Of a stretch of 64,000 nt of DNA, positions 1 through 8,063 are shown piece by piece (position 1 is the first letter of the stretch; each line of letters begins with the position of its first letter). The stretch is from Rodentibacter caecimuris. GTDB taxonomy: Bacteria; Pseudomonadota; Gammaproteobacteria; Enterobacterales; Pasteurellaceae. Under the pieces are notes generated by a model, which saw only the letters and a program-made list of their open reading frames with translations, ran no database searches and was not told the DNA's origin. The translations under genes and the position numbers were made by a program. The DNA lies in the NCBI GenBank assembly GCA_001998905.1, contig MLAA01000023.1, positions 1-64,000 of the forward strand, given 5' to 3'.

Positions 1-2
1 TC

Positions 3-413
3 ACACTCAGCACATTAGCCGATGCGATAGGTTCGACAATCGTCGGTGCCAATGGCAATAGTGCGGAGATATTGACGTCAGCCAGTCAGGGCGCGGAGAT
101 TGGGAAAAACGCAGTAGAGCATAACTTTGCTTTAGATATGGTGATGAATAATCCGGATGTAGATTGGATAGCCTAGTCAAAGAACTGGCGAAAGCAGAAA
201 AAGAAGGTAAAGACACGAAACCGATTTTTGAAAAATATGCCAAGTTAAGCGAACGTAATCGCCAAGAAATGTGTGATGAATGCGGAAATAATCCGGTGTG
301 TTATTTACCGCATATTCAACTGATGAATACATGTGATGAGGCGGCGTATGAGAATTTCTCGGGGTTAAGTAACGTCATACTTCAACGGTTTAAGTGATGA
401 ACTGAAAGCGAAG
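3..413 (+). pseudogene. Decayed C-terminal part of a filamentous haemagglutinin/CdiA-like exoprotein (pre-toxin region)
   Basis: The first frame (from base 3) reads as a haemagglutinin pre-toxin segment with GAEIGKNAVEHN, a degenerate form of the VENN motif that precedes the toxin in CdiA/FHA proteins. It hits a stop near 174, and the same protein continues in another frame from about 164 (DSLVKELAKAEKEGKD through CDECGNNPVCYL) to 397. A second frame change near 366-372 leads into the toxin reading frame. Two frameshifts therefore separate the toxin from any upstream secretion domain. The gene begins outside the window, so its N-terminus and its partner transporter cannot be judged. In CDI or two-partner secretion systems this part links the stalk to the variable toxin. 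I am confident of the family and of the disruption. Confidence 0.75.
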
Positions 414-415
414 AT
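245..415 (+). repeat. Pre-toxin linker repeat, copy 1
   Basis: About 170 bp encoding the cysteine-containing linker (RNRQEMCDECGNNPVCYL to SDELKAKM) that sits directly before the toxin module. A diverged second copy lies at 1594-1763 in the same orientation. Repeated linkers flanking toxin/immunity modules are the usual substrate for toxin exchange by homologous recombination in CDI-type loci. Copy 1 is missing about 2 nt near 370 relative to copy 2, which accounts for one of the frameshifts. Confidence 0.7.
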
Positions 416-1151
416 GAGTGATTTTGTGGAGCAAGAAAACGCCAAAACGAGGGCGGAATTACCACAAAGTTTGCACTATGGAACCTTGGCTTTAGGTGAG
501 GCAGAGGCTGTAGGGCTTGGAGGAATAGCCTTAAAAGACAAGCTACCGAAGCTTTCTTTTTCAAGCAAAGATAAAAATTATCCTAAGACAGGAATGGATA
601 ATCATCAACGAGGAAAAGTGGGGGATAGTGATTATCCTAGTGGAGCGGAAAATAATGAGACAGCGATCCCATTAAAGCAACAACTTTCAAATGAAATGTT
701 GAAAGCCCAAGGAGTTAAGTTTGAGAATATCGATGTCATTGCCAAAGTTGATATTAATGGAAAAATTTATGTGGATACAAATCAACGAGCTAGATCGGAT
801 AAATTTGCAGACCCAAACAAACCAACACTAATTGCTGAAAATGTTGCACAAAAACCGCCATTACCAAATGGAAAACCTTATCCAAACTCAAATATGGAAA
901 ATTCTCATGCAGAAGTCGGTGCAATCCAACAAGCTTATGAGAGAGGTGGTACAAAGGGCAAAGACATGGTCATTCAAGTTCAAGGTAAGGATGTTTGTAC
1001 CTACTGCCGTCAAGATATTGCCTTAGCGGCAGAGAAAGCAGGATTGAAATCTGTAACGATTCATGCAATAGATAAGGAAACTAAATTACCTAAAGTATAT
1101 ACATGGTCAGTCGGTCAAAAAGTAATAAAGGAAAAGAAAAATGGAAAATAG
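414..1151 (+). CDS. Orphan polymorphic toxin module, cytidine-deaminase-like fold
   Basis: This 245-residue open frame follows the pre-toxin linker; the frame is open from base 369 and the ATG at 414 lies within former linker codons (KAKMSDFVEQE), so the start is nominal. The C-terminal part carries HAEVGAIQQAY (His165, Glu167) and, 28 residues later, VCTYC (Cys195, Cys198). This HAE...CxxC arrangement supplies the zinc ligands and catalytic Glu of the deaminase superfamily. It is typical of toxin tips of haemagglutinins; the spacing and the flanking GLKSVTIHA recall the XOO_2897-type group, but that subfamily is my recollection, not a search. The substrate (nucleic-acid cytosine or adenine, or a nucleotide) cannot be read from the sequence. 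With no signal peptide and a broken upstream stalk it is probably an undelivered orphan module. Its stop overlaps the immunity gene start by 11 nt. Confidence 0.65.
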   Translation: MSDFVEQENAKTRAELPQSLHYGTLALGEAEAVGLGGIALKDKLPKLSFSSKDKNYPKTGMDNHQRGKVGDSDYPSGAENNETAIPLKQQLSNEMLKAQGVKFENIDVIAKVDINGKIYVDTNQRARSDKFADPNKPTLIAENVAQKPPLPNGKPYPNSNMENSHAEVGAIQQAYERGGTKGKDMVIQVQGKDVCTYCRQDIALAAEKAGLKSVTIHAIDKETKLPKVYTWSVGQKVIKEKKNGK

Positions 1152-1575
1152 ATTATTTTTTACTTGTGGTTTTCAAGGGGAAAATGATTGGATTGTTTTA
1201 TCAAATAGACAATTAATGGTTGCTAAAGATAAAGAAAAGATGCTCGATATGTTGAACAAAATAAAAACAAAAGTGGGGGGGGCTAGGTTGGAAATAATAC
1301 CAGAACCTGAGCTTGGTCCTTCTGAATTATCCGTTCAATATGATGGAGAAAAGTATTTATTTACTTTACTTGAATATGTAGGAGCTAATGGAGAAATGAT
1401 TATTCGGGGAAAAGCTAACTTTAACGGAGAATGGAAGTTAGTAGAATTTCTATCTGATGGGGAATTATATCCACCAGATGCAATAACAACAGATTTTGAA
1501 TTTATTAAGAAAGTTTTTTTAGAGTTTTTAGAAACAGGAAATGTTTCTTATGACTTAATGGATAGGATCTATTAA
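1141..1575 (+). CDS. Putative immunity protein for the deaminase-like toxin
   Basis: A 144-residue acidic, soluble protein with no signal peptide or membrane segment. It starts at an ATG overlapping the last 11 nt of the toxin frame, the position and coupling expected of a CdiI-type cognate immunity gene. I recognise no named domain; features are a conserved-looking central ELSVQYDGEKYLFTLLEYVG and a C-terminal helix FEFIKKVFLEFLETGN. Function is inferred from position only. Odd feature: a run of eight G at 1275-1282 inside the frame, where loss or gain of one base would truncate the protein soon after. The reading frame is intact here, unlike the surrounding haemagglutinin fragments. Confidence 0.6.
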   Translation: MENRLFFTCGFQGENDWIVLSNRQLMVAKDKEKMLDMLNKIKTKVGGARLEIIPEPELGPSELSVQYDGEKYLFTLLEYVGANGEMIIRGKANFNGEWKLVEFLSDGELYPPDAITTDFEFIKKVFLEFLETGNVSYDLMDRIY

Positions 1576-1593
1576 AGGATTTTATGTAAATAG

Positions 1594-1763
1594 AGTGAAG
1601 CGAATGTAATCGTCAAAAAATAATAGATGAATGTGGAAATAATCCTGTGTGTTATTTGCTGCATCTTCAAAACTAGAGATGAGGCATCCTATGAGAATTT
1701 TTCAGAGTTAAGATTAACTTCATACTTTAATGGTTTAAGTGATGAGCTGAAAGCGAAGATGAA
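1594..1763 (+). repeat. Pre-toxin linker repeat, copy 2
   Basis: Second, diverged copy of the 245-415 linker (roughly four bases in five identical by eye; a deletion and substitutions near 1668-1685 remove part of the cysteine segment). It runs into SDELKAKMKN and then into haemagglutinin stalk sequence rather than a toxin, so the downstream module has been lost or rearranged. Confidence 0.7.
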
Positions 1764-2715
1764 AAATATTCATTTAACCACCGCCCAATCCCGTCTTGGA
1801 CAAAGCGAAGCTAACCGTTTCCAAGGTATCAGCGAGGCGGTGATATCGGAGACGGAGCGTTTTGCGGGGTATAACCGAAAACTCAATAGCCAAAACGCTG
1901 ATTCGGTGAGCCATCAATGGGCAATGATAGCGAGCCTAAATAAGAATCTTAATATCAATGCTGGTGGCGATTATCATCAAACGGCAGGGCAATTACTGTC
2001 GAAACAACAGCTTAATCTTCAAGCGGACAATATTTGACACGGCAATCAACCGCCAACGAGCGGATAGTCATCAAAGCGATTTAAAAATCGGTCAGTTTGC
2101 ACGGGTCAGTTCACCGTTGATAGATTTGATTCAGACAGCGGAAAGTGCGGTCAAAAATAAAGGTGCTTCCGATAGAGTGAAAGCGGCGCAGGCGTTGGGT
2201 TTGGCGGCGAAAGGGTATACGGCCTATACGGAAGCGGCGACAGGGGCGCTTTAATTCGGGTGGAAAGTGGTTCGGGTTTCTCGCATAAACGGGAGACGAC
2301 GGACTCAATGAATGAATTAAGTTTGGGTAACAGCGTGAATGCTAAGGCTATTCGACTCATGGCGAGAGAGGGGGATATCCGCGCGAAGCAGACGGATTTG
2401 AGTAGTCGGGATAGCGAGGGTAAACGGCAAGGGGACAGCCGAATTCAACTGATAGCCAATAAAAATATCCTGTTAGAATCAGGGCAAAGTTTAGGGACCT
2501 TTAAGGGTAAGCATGCGGGGTTTGAATCGGGTGTGGTTTTTGCGATTGGTGCGCAGACGGGCTTATATTTTTATGCACAAGCGGGGTTCACGCAAGGCAA
2601 GCAAGAAGAGCGTCATCTTACCCAACATCATATCCACAGAGTTGGAATTGGTTGTGATGTTGATATGCGTCTATTTTTTATTGGAAGTCATCTCAGCTTT
2701 GAGCAAAGCCGATGA
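1627..2715 (+). pseudogene. Frameshifted filamentous haemagglutinin stalk fragment
   Basis: Three successive frames together read as one haemagglutinin segment. The first (to 2037) contains NINAGGDYHQTAGQLLSKQQ, the second (about 2038-2252) DLKIGQFARVSSPLIDLIQT, and the third (from about 2253) IRVESGSGF, GDIRAKQTDLSSRDSEGKRQ and FESGVVFAIGAQTGLYFYAQ. These are typical of the region before the VENN pre-toxin domain of large FHA/TpsA proteins. Breaks occur near 2035 and near 2250, and homology fades after about 2640. In an intact protein this segment would lie upstream of the linker, so the order here is not colinear and implies duplication or rearrangement. Not a functional gene. Confidence 0.75.
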
Positions 2716-2840
2716 GATGCCTAAAATAGTGGGTAGTAGGTCGGGAGAGATAAATAGTTGGTGGTAATCGGTCCAAAGTTGTAGTGTTTGCATAATATGA
2801 TTCCTATAATACCGAAAATATCGTTAAAATTGACCGCTCT

Positions 2841-3170
2841 TTATAGACATTTTGCTGGTTTAGGTAGCCCTGCAAGTTTTGTTGCTTGTTTTGCTGGTCC
2901 GTCGGGAAATAGCTTTTGCAAGTATCGACTGTTACCTTTTTCCGCACCTAATTTTTCAGCCATCGCTTTTACTAACATACGGATAGCCGGTGATGTATTA
3001 TATTCTTGATAGAAATTTCGTACGAAATAAATGACTTCCCAATGAGCATTGGTTAAAGTGAGATTTTCCCGCTCAGCGATAATGTTAGCAACTTCTTCAT
3101 TCCATTGCGTAAGATCCAACAAATATCCGTTTGAGTCAGTTTCTATTTGAATATTATTGATTGTTAACAT
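2841..3170 (-). CDS. tusE: TusE, DsrC-family sulfur relay protein
   Basis: A 109-residue DsrC/TusE family protein that accepts persulfide sulfur from TusBCD and passes it to MnmA for 2-thiolation of tRNA wobble uridine in the cytoplasm. The start is set at [10 protein letters not shown] because GGAG lies 7 nt upstream; the frame extends further upstream without a ribosome site. The sequence has the family core ([34 protein letters not shown]) and the C-terminal [19 protein letters not shown], with the penultimate Cys that carries the persulfide. It is the last gene of a minus-strand run argR-yfcH-tusE. The rest of the tus system is not in the window. Confidence 0.93.
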   Translation of the reverse strand: MLTINNIQIETDSNGYLLDLTQWNEEVANIIAERENLTLTNAHWEVIYFVRNFYQEYNTSPAIRMLVKAMAEKLGAEKGNSRYLQKLFPDGPAKQATKLAGLPKPAKCL

Positions 3171-3239
3171 ATAAAACTCCGTAAAAGTCCAGTATGACAC
3201 CGAAAAATAGCAGGTTTTATTTACTTTAGCAAATTAAGG

Positions 3240-4121
3240 CTAATCGATTTTAGATAAATAGGATGACAAGTCGGGATAGCTGAATTGAAATCCTTGAACA
3301 AGTAAATTATGAGGGATTATAAATTGGCTATCTAGGACTATTTGTGCTCTTTCGCCTAAGATAAACTTTAATAAACATGTTGGAGCTGTGGTTAAATTGG
3401 GACGTTTTAATTTTTCTGCTAGAGTTTGACTAAATTTTGCATTAGTGATAGGTGATGGAGAGGTTAGGTTAATAATTCCGCGAGGCCTCTTTTTGAGTAA
3501 AAACTGGATTGCTGCAATGACATCTTCTAGTGCAATCCAACTCCAGTATTGATTACCTGTACCCAATTTTCCACCAAAACCAGCTTGATAAATCGGTAAT
3601 ATTTTTTTTAATGCGCCACCCTGTAGCGAAAGCACCATACCTGTTCGAATAATACAGGTGTGGGTATTAGCATGTAAGGCAGTTTCTTCCCAAGCCCGGC
3701 AAAGTTGTGAGGAGAAACTATTGTCAGCAATTTCTGAATCTTCAGTTAGTTTTTCATTAGGGCGATTACCGTAGATTCCTGTTGCGGAGGCGGATATAAA
3801 ATAGGGGGATCGCTCGGTATTATTAATTAATTTAACTAATTGTGCGGTTAATCGGATTCGGCTTTCATAAAGTTTATATTTTTGTGAATCAGTCCAACGT
3901 TTAGTAAAGATTGGTTCACCAGCTAAATTAATGACGATGTCAAAGCTATCTAAGTTTTTGAGTTCGGAAAGTGCGGTCAAAAATTTAACCGTTTTAGGTA
4001 AACGCGCGGCTGCTTTTTGTGGTGAACGAGTCAGAATAGTTATGTCTGTGTGGGGTAGTAATTTTTCAACTAATGCTGAACCGATTAGTCCGGTTCCGCC
4101 GGTAATCAATATCTTCATCAT
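3240..4121 (-). CDS. yfcH: YfcH-like NAD(P)-dependent epimerase/dehydrogenase (TIGR01777 family)
   Basis: A 293-residue short-chain dehydrogenase-like protein. The N-terminal [17 protein letters not shown] (residues 5-21) is the Rossmann GxxGxxG nucleotide-binding motif. [12 protein letters not shown] (about residues 108-119) contains the YxxxN-type segment seen in this family, and the C-terminal DUF1731 region follows. The substrate is unknown; family members are called sugar-nucleotide epimerase-like without a proven reaction. The start overlaps the argR stop as ATGA, so translation is probably coupled. In H. influenzae the same pair sits beside mdh. Confidence 0.88.
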   Translation of the reverse strand: MMKILITGGTGLIGSALVEKLLPHTDITILTRSPQKAAARLPKTVKFLTALSELKNLDSFDIVINLAGEPIFTKRWTDSQKYKLYESRIRLTAQLVKLINNTERSPYFISASATGIYGNRPNEKLTEDSEIADNSFSSQLCRAWEETALHANTHTCIIRTGMVLSLQGGALKKILPIYQAGFGGKLGTGNQYWSWIALEDVIAAIQFLLKKRPRGIINLTSPSPITNAKFSQTLAEKLKRPNLTTAPTCLLKFILGERAQIVLDSQFIIPHNLLVQGFQFSYPDLSSYLSKID

Positions 4122-4573
4122 AATGAGCTTTCAAATAAGACCTCAATATTGTGGATTAATTTTAGGATTGGCATTTCTGATGTTGGTGTAACGAAAATGG
4201 TATCGTCTCCAGCAATTGTACCCAGTATTCCTTCTGATTTTCCAATAGAGTCAAGTAGACGAGCGATGAGTTGGGCTGCTCCCGGGCTGGTTTTGATAAC
4301 AATAACAAATTGGTTGTGATCGATGTCTAAAACCAAATTCTTTAACGGGCTACTAGTATTTGGTACGCTAAATTCGTTAGGTAAACAATAGACCGTTTCC
4401 ATTTTCGTATTGCGTGTGCGGACTGCGCCGAATTTATTGAGCATTCGAGAAACTTTTGATTGGTTAATATTCGTAAAGCCTTGTTCTTTTAGGGCTTCAA
4501 CAATTTCACTTTGCGAACCAAAGTGTTCTTGTGCCAATAATGCTTTAAATGCTTGAGTAAGGTTATCTGTCAT
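4118..4573 (-). CDS. argR: Arginine repressor ArgR
   Basis: A 151-residue ArgR. The N-terminal winged helix (residues 1-70, [20 protein letters not shown] and [20 protein letters not shown]) binds ARG boxes, and the C-terminal domain (about 80-150) contains the [11 protein letters not shown] segment that hexamerises and binds arginine. I place the start at MTDNLTQAF; the frame extends seven residues upstream. The protein represses arginine biosynthesis genes when arginine is bound and usually represses itself; an ARG-box-like site lies 34 bp upstream. The divergent mdh neighbour is conserved across gammaproteobacteria. Confidence 0.95.
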   Translation of the reverse strand: MTDNLTQAFKALLAQEHFGSQSEIVEALKEQGFTNINQSKVSRMLNKFGAVRTRNTKMETVYCLPNEFSVPNTSSPLKNLVLDIDHNQFVIVIKTSPGAAQLIARLLDSIGKSEGILGTIAGDDTIFVTPTSEMPILKLIHNIEVLFESSL

Positions 4574-4606
4574 TTTTGTAAAGTAAGAAAACAAACTTGC
4601 CTAAGC

Positions 4607-4624
4607 GTTGCATAAAAATTCATA
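4607..4624. promoter_or_regulatory. ARG-box-like ArgR operator
   Basis: TGCAT-AAAA-ATTCA (4609-4622) differs by one base from the core ARG box TGAAT-N4-ATTCA. It also lies within a longer inverted repeat (TTGCATAA at 4608 and TTATGCAA at 4625-4632). It sits in the argR/mdh intergenic region just upstream of argR, as expected for ArgR autoregulation. Seen in sequence; binding is inferred. Confidence 0.6.
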
Positions 4625-4770
4625 TTATGCAACTAAAATCTCATTAATAAGTTGATTGAAATCAGAAAGTTTGAGATAGATCTCATTATTGAGTTTCTAT
4701 GTTTGTAATTACTTTATTAAGGATTTAAAATTTCTTCCGCTTTATTATCACTAACACTTATGGAGTACTT

Positions 4771-5706
4771 ATGAAAGTTGCAGTATTAGGCGCGGCAGGC
4801 GGTATAGGCCAAGCATTGGCGTTATTATTGAAATTACAATTACCGGCAGGTTCGGAATTATCGCTTTATGATATTGCACCGGTAACACCGGGAGTTGCAG
4901 TTGATGTCAGTCATATTCCAACAGCGGTAGATGTCAAAGGATTCTCTGGTGAGGACCCGAGTGCAGCATTACAAGGTGCGGATGTAGTGCTAATTTCGGC
5001 CGGCGTTGCCCGTAAACCGGGAATGGATCGTTCCGATTTGTTTAATATTAATGCCGGGATTGTGCGCAATTTAGTTGAGAAAGTTGCTCAGGTTTGTCCT
5101 AAAGCTTGTATTGGTATCATTACTAACCCGGTTAATACAACGGTTGCTATTGCGGCGGAAGTATTAAAAAAAGCAGGTGTTTACGATAAACGCAAATTAT
5201 TTGGTGTAACCACCTTAGATGTGCTTCGTTCGGAAACTTTTGTCGCAGAATTGAAAAATCTGAATGTTTCTCGTACTGCTGTACCGGTTATTGGTGGGCA
5301 TTCTGGAGTAACAATTCTTCCATTACTTTCTCAGGTTCAATATGTGCAGTGGAATGATGATGAAATCGAACCTTTGACCAAACGTATTCAAAATGCAGGT
5401 ACAGAAGTTGTAGAAGCTAAAGCTGGTGGTGGTTCGGCAACCTTATCAATGGCTCAAGCTGCAGCACGTTTTGCTCGTTCTTTAGTTAAAGCATTAAGTG
5501 GAGAAACTGTAGTTGAGTGTACTTATGTAGAAGGTGATGGTAAATATGCCCGTTTCTTCGCTCAGCCTGTGAGATTAGGCAGAGAAGGCGTTGAAGAAAT
5601 TTTACCAATCGGAATTTTAAGCCAATTTGAGCAGAAAGCATTAGAAGATATGCTCCCAACGTTACGTGCTGATATTTCACTTGGTGAAAAGTTTATTAAC
5701 GGATAA
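4771..5706 (+). CDS. mdh: NAD-dependent malate dehydrogenase
   Basis: A 311-residue MDH that interconverts malate and oxaloacetate in the TCA cycle or in reductive fermentation to succinate. The Rossmann motif [14 protein letters not shown] is at residues 4-17. The substrate-loop arginines lie in [13 protein letters not shown], and the catalytic His is in [12 protein letters not shown] (about residue 177). [12 protein letters not shown] supplies the Asp/Arg pair. Length and start (RBS-like GGAG 7 nt upstream) match E. coli MDH. It is monocistronic, with a strong hairpin terminator at 5722-5760, and is divergent from argR. Confidence 0.97.
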   Translation: MKVAVLGAAGGIGQALALLLKLQLPAGSELSLYDIAPVTPGVAVDVSHIPTAVDVKGFSGEDPSAALQGADVVLISAGVARKPGMDRSDLFNINAGIVRNLVEKVAQVCPKACIGIITNPVNTTVAIAAEVLKKAGVYDKRKLFGVTTLDVLRSETFVAELKNLNVSRTAVPVIGGHSGVTILPLLSQVQYVQWNDDEIEPLTKRIQNAGTEVVEAKAGGGSATLSMAQAAARFARSLVKALSGETVVECTYVEGDGKYARFFAQPVRLGREGVEEILPIGILSQFEQKALEDMLPTLRADISLGEKFING

Positions 5707-5721
5707 TTTTATTTATAGAGG

Positions 5722-5760
5722 AAAGGAAGTAGACAACGTTTACTTCCTTTAATTATTTTT
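5722..5760 (+). terminator. Rho-independent terminator of mdh
   Basis: A perfect 10-bp stem, AAAGGAAGTA (5722-5731) with TACTTCCTTT (5741-5750), 9-nt loop, followed by AATTATTTTT. It lies 16 bp after the mdh stop. Confidence 0.85.
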
Positions 5761-5787
5761 ATTGAAATAATAATTTCTCATAAAAAG

Positions 5788-5803
5788 CGTGATTTATATC
5801 ACA
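5788..5803 (+). promoter_or_regulatory. CRP-cAMP binding site
   Basis: CGTGA-TTTATA-TCACA matches the CRP consensus TGTGA-N6-TCACA at nine of ten half-site positions. Its centre (5795.5) is about 61 bp upstream of the predicted start of the downstream transcript, the standard class I activator spacing. Confidence 0.7.
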
Positions 5804-5820
5804 AAATTGAAAATATGTGT

Positions 5821-5849
5821 TTGCATCATACAATGATTTTACATATTCT
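5821..5849 (+). promoter_or_regulatory. Predicted sigma-70 promoter for the small RNA
   Basis: A -35 element TTGCAT (5821-5826), a 17-bp spacer and a -10 element TATTCT (5844-5849). The predicted start is about 5856-5857. The -10 is weak, which fits a promoter that depends on the CRP site upstream. Confidence 0.6.
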
Positions 5850-5855
5850 TAGTTG

Positions 5856-5932
5856 TGCTAAAAACGAGTGCTATATGAAATAGCCGAATTCTATTTTGCT
5901 TTCCGAGTAGTGCCCTGCGGGGCACTTTTTTT
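5856..5932 (+). ncRNA. Candidate CRP-activated small RNA
   Basis: There is no ORF of note between mdh and ybaN, yet the region has a full transcription unit: CRP site, promoter, about 75 nt of sequence and an intrinsic terminator. The RNA would contain a small hairpin (GCTAT at 5870-5874 with ATAGC at 5880-5884), then a pyrimidine-rich unpaired stretch (5885-5908, including CTATTTTGCTTTCC). It ends in the terminator stem AGTGCCC/GGGCACT (5909-5915, 5920-5926) with a run of seven T. This layout is typical of Hfq-dependent trans-acting sRNAs. I do not recognise it as Spot 42, CyaR or another named family. The mdh terminator lies upstream, so it is not simply the mdh 3' end. Confidence 0.6.
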
Positions 5933-6077
5933 ATTTCAATCTTTATTTAAATGCAGTCTGAGCTGTTATCACCTAAGGTAATCTCTTTTATTAAATTTTC
6001 ATTTGAATTGATTACAGCTTGAAAAATTTGAGAAATACGGAATAATGGCATCATTTTAGTCTTTTGAATCGTAAATT

Positions 6078-6440
6078 ATGAAACCTATTTTTATTGTTCT
6101 CGGCACTATCTCATTAATTTTAGGGGGGATCGGTGTTTTCGTTCCTCTGTTACCCACCACGCCTTTTTTACTTTTAACGTTATTCTTTTTTGCGAAAGGT
6201 TCTGATCGATTACATCAGTGGTTTTTACAGACAGATTTATATAAAAATCATCTTAAATCTTTTGATGAAAGACGTTCGTTAACAAAAAAAACGAAAATAT
6301 CCATTCTGGCTTTTGCTAGTGTAATGTTGCTAATTGGATTTTACTTTACCCCGAGTGTTGTTGGTCGAAGTATTATCGCAATATTAATTTTGGCGAAATA
6401 TTGGTTTTTTATTTTTTGGATCAAAACGGAAAATGAGTAA
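6078..6440 (+). CDS. ybaN: YbaN-family (DUF454) inner-membrane protein
   Basis: A 120-residue protein with three hydrophobic stretches (about residues 5-37, 70-88, 95-115) and the family signature PLLPTTPFLLLTLFFFAKGS, followed by a short cytoplasmic part (RLHQWFLQTDLYKNHL). The molecular function of DUF454 proteins is not established. The start has no strong ribosome site. The stop overlaps the next ATG as ATGA, so it is likely co-translated with the lipoprotein gene that follows. Confidence 0.85.
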   Translation: MKPIFIVLGTISLILGGIGVFVPLLPTTPFLLLTLFFFAKGSDRLHQWFLQTDLYKNHLKSFDERRSLTKKTKISILAFASVMLLIGFYFTPSVVGRSIIAILILAKYWFFIFWIKTENE

Positions 6441-7986
6441 ACATTATTTAGGGCTAAAAAGTGCGGTTATTTTTTTAACTGTTTTTATCGCTTCCTGTGA
6501 TAAGTCGCAAAATACACTTGATACACCAGAAAATAAGGTCTCCCAATTGGAGCTTTTGACGGAATCTCGTCGAACTAAGCTTGTTCGGGAAATCCAAGGG
6601 CAAATGATTCTTGATCCTTTAGCGGTAAAAACAGAAGAACAAGGTGCTATTGTACGGGATCTTTTTGAAGGATTAGTCATTTATGACAAAAAAGGTGATA
6701 TTATTCCGGGAGTGGCTGAGCGCTGGGAAACTCAAGATAATAAAACGTGGCGTTTCTTCTTACGAGAAGATGCAAAATGGGCTAATGGAGAGAGCGTTAC
6801 GGCGCAAGATTTTATTCTTTCATGGCAAAACTTGGCTGGCTCTAAAAGTCCGCTAAAATCTTATTTGGCATTTTTGAATTTAAAAAATGCTGTACCTGTA
6901 CTAGAACATAAATTATCCGTCGAAAAATTGGGAGTTTCAGCTGAAAATGATCGGACCTTGCTGATTATTCTTGATAAGCCGACACCTTATTTGCCAGCTA
7001 TGTTGGCACATATTAGTTTATTACCACAATATTTGCAGAATTCTGAACAGAAAGTTATTACTAATGGTGCTTATAGTTTGACTTCATATGATGAAAAGCA
7101 CGTGCGTTTGAGTAAAAATCCTTTCTATTGGGAAAAATCTAAGGCTGGTTTTAGTCAAGTGGACTATATTCGACAGTCATCAACATTGGGGGAGATATCT
7201 GATTTAGCTATAAATCATCGGTTTACTAACTTACCTCAAAACGAAAATCCAAAATATTTGCCCAAACTTTGTACCTATTTTTACGAATTTAATTTGAATG
7301 ATCCTACCTTTGCCAAAAGTGCGGTCAGAAAAGCCATTGGTTCTTTAATTTCTGTGAAAAATATTACTGAAAGTGAAGTGCCGAAAGGATTAGCGAGTAC
7401 ACAATTTTTACCTAAAAAAATGCAAGTAGAGCAAGAATCTGAATGGGTACCGATATTTGCAGAGCAATTGTTGGCTGAAAATGGGATTAATGAGCAACAC
7501 CCGCTAAAACTAGTGTTAAGTTTTGATGATGAAGATTTACATCAACGTGTCGCAAATAGGATTCAGCGACAATTAGCTCAATCGGATATGTTACGAGTAA
7601 CGGCAGAGTCTTTTCCATGGAGGCAGCTGCAAGAAAGGCATATAACAGGAGAGTTTCAATTAATTCGCTCCGGTTGGTGCGCTGATTTTAATGATCCTAT
7701 GGCATTCTTTAGCTTGTTTTATAGTAAAAGCCCGGATAACAAGACCGGCTATTATAACGCAGATTTCGATCGTCTATTTGAACGAGCTTTGCAAACATTA
7801 TTAGAAAAAGAGAGGTCGGAAATTTTCTTAAAATTACAACAACATGTTCAGCAGGAGCATTTAGTCATACCTATTTTTCAATATAGAACTCCAATATGGG
7901 TGGAAGCGACATTAATGGGAATTGATGGTCAAAATGCAAGTGGAGTAGTGTACAGTAAAGACTTATGGCGTAAAGTTCAGGATTAG
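6433..7986 (+). CDS. ABC-type peptide-binding lipoprotein (SBP_bac_5 family, OppA-like)
   Basis: A 517-residue extracellular solute-binding protein family 5 member. It has a short signal peptide with a lipobox-like FIASC (Cys at about residue 24), so it is probably a lipoprotein. Family landmarks include LFEGLVIYDKKGDIIPGVAE, TWRFFLREDAKWANGESVTA and FSLFYSKSPDNKTGYYNADF. No permease or ATPase genes adjoin it, so it may serve a transporter encoded elsewhere, as orphan OppA/MppA paralogues do. Substrate unknown. An uptake signal copy lies within the gene near 7317. Confidence 0.85.
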   Translation: MSKHYLGLKSAVIFLTVFIASCDKSQNTLDTPENKVSQLELLTESRRTKLVREIQGQMILDPLAVKTEEQGAIVRDLFEGLVIYDKKGDIIPGVAERWETQDNKTWRFFLREDAKWANGESVTAQDFILSWQNLAGSKSPLKSYLAFLNLKNAVPVLEHKLSVEKLGVSAENDRTLLIILDKPTPYLPAMLAHISLLPQYLQNSEQKVITNGAYSLTSYDEKHVRLSKNPFYWEKSKAGFSQVDYIRQSSTLGEISDLAINHRFTNLPQNENPKYLPKLCTYFYEFNLNDPTFAKSAVRKAIGSLISVKNITESEVPKGLASTQFLPKKMQVEQESEWVPIFAEQLLAENGINEQHPLKLVLSFDDEDLHQRVANRIQRQLAQSDMLRVTAESFPWRQLQERHITGEFQLIRSGWCADFNDPMAFFSLFYSKSPDNKTGYYNADFDRLFERALQTLLEKERSEIFLKLQQHVQQEHLVIPIFQYRTPIWVEATLMGIDGQNASGVVYSKDLWRKVQD

Positions 7987-8030
7987 ATTCGCCTATTTGA
8001 TAAGAAGTTTTAGAAAATATCTGTAGTTAT

Positions 8031-8063
8031 TTTTACAAAAAATAACCCGTTTCAAAGGTTATT
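8031..8063 (-). terminator. Terminator of yccS
   Basis: A 7-bp stem AATAACC/GGTTATT (8041-8047, 8057-8063) that on the minus strand is followed by TTTTG. It overlaps the yccS stop codon and lies between convergent genes. Confidence 0.6.
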
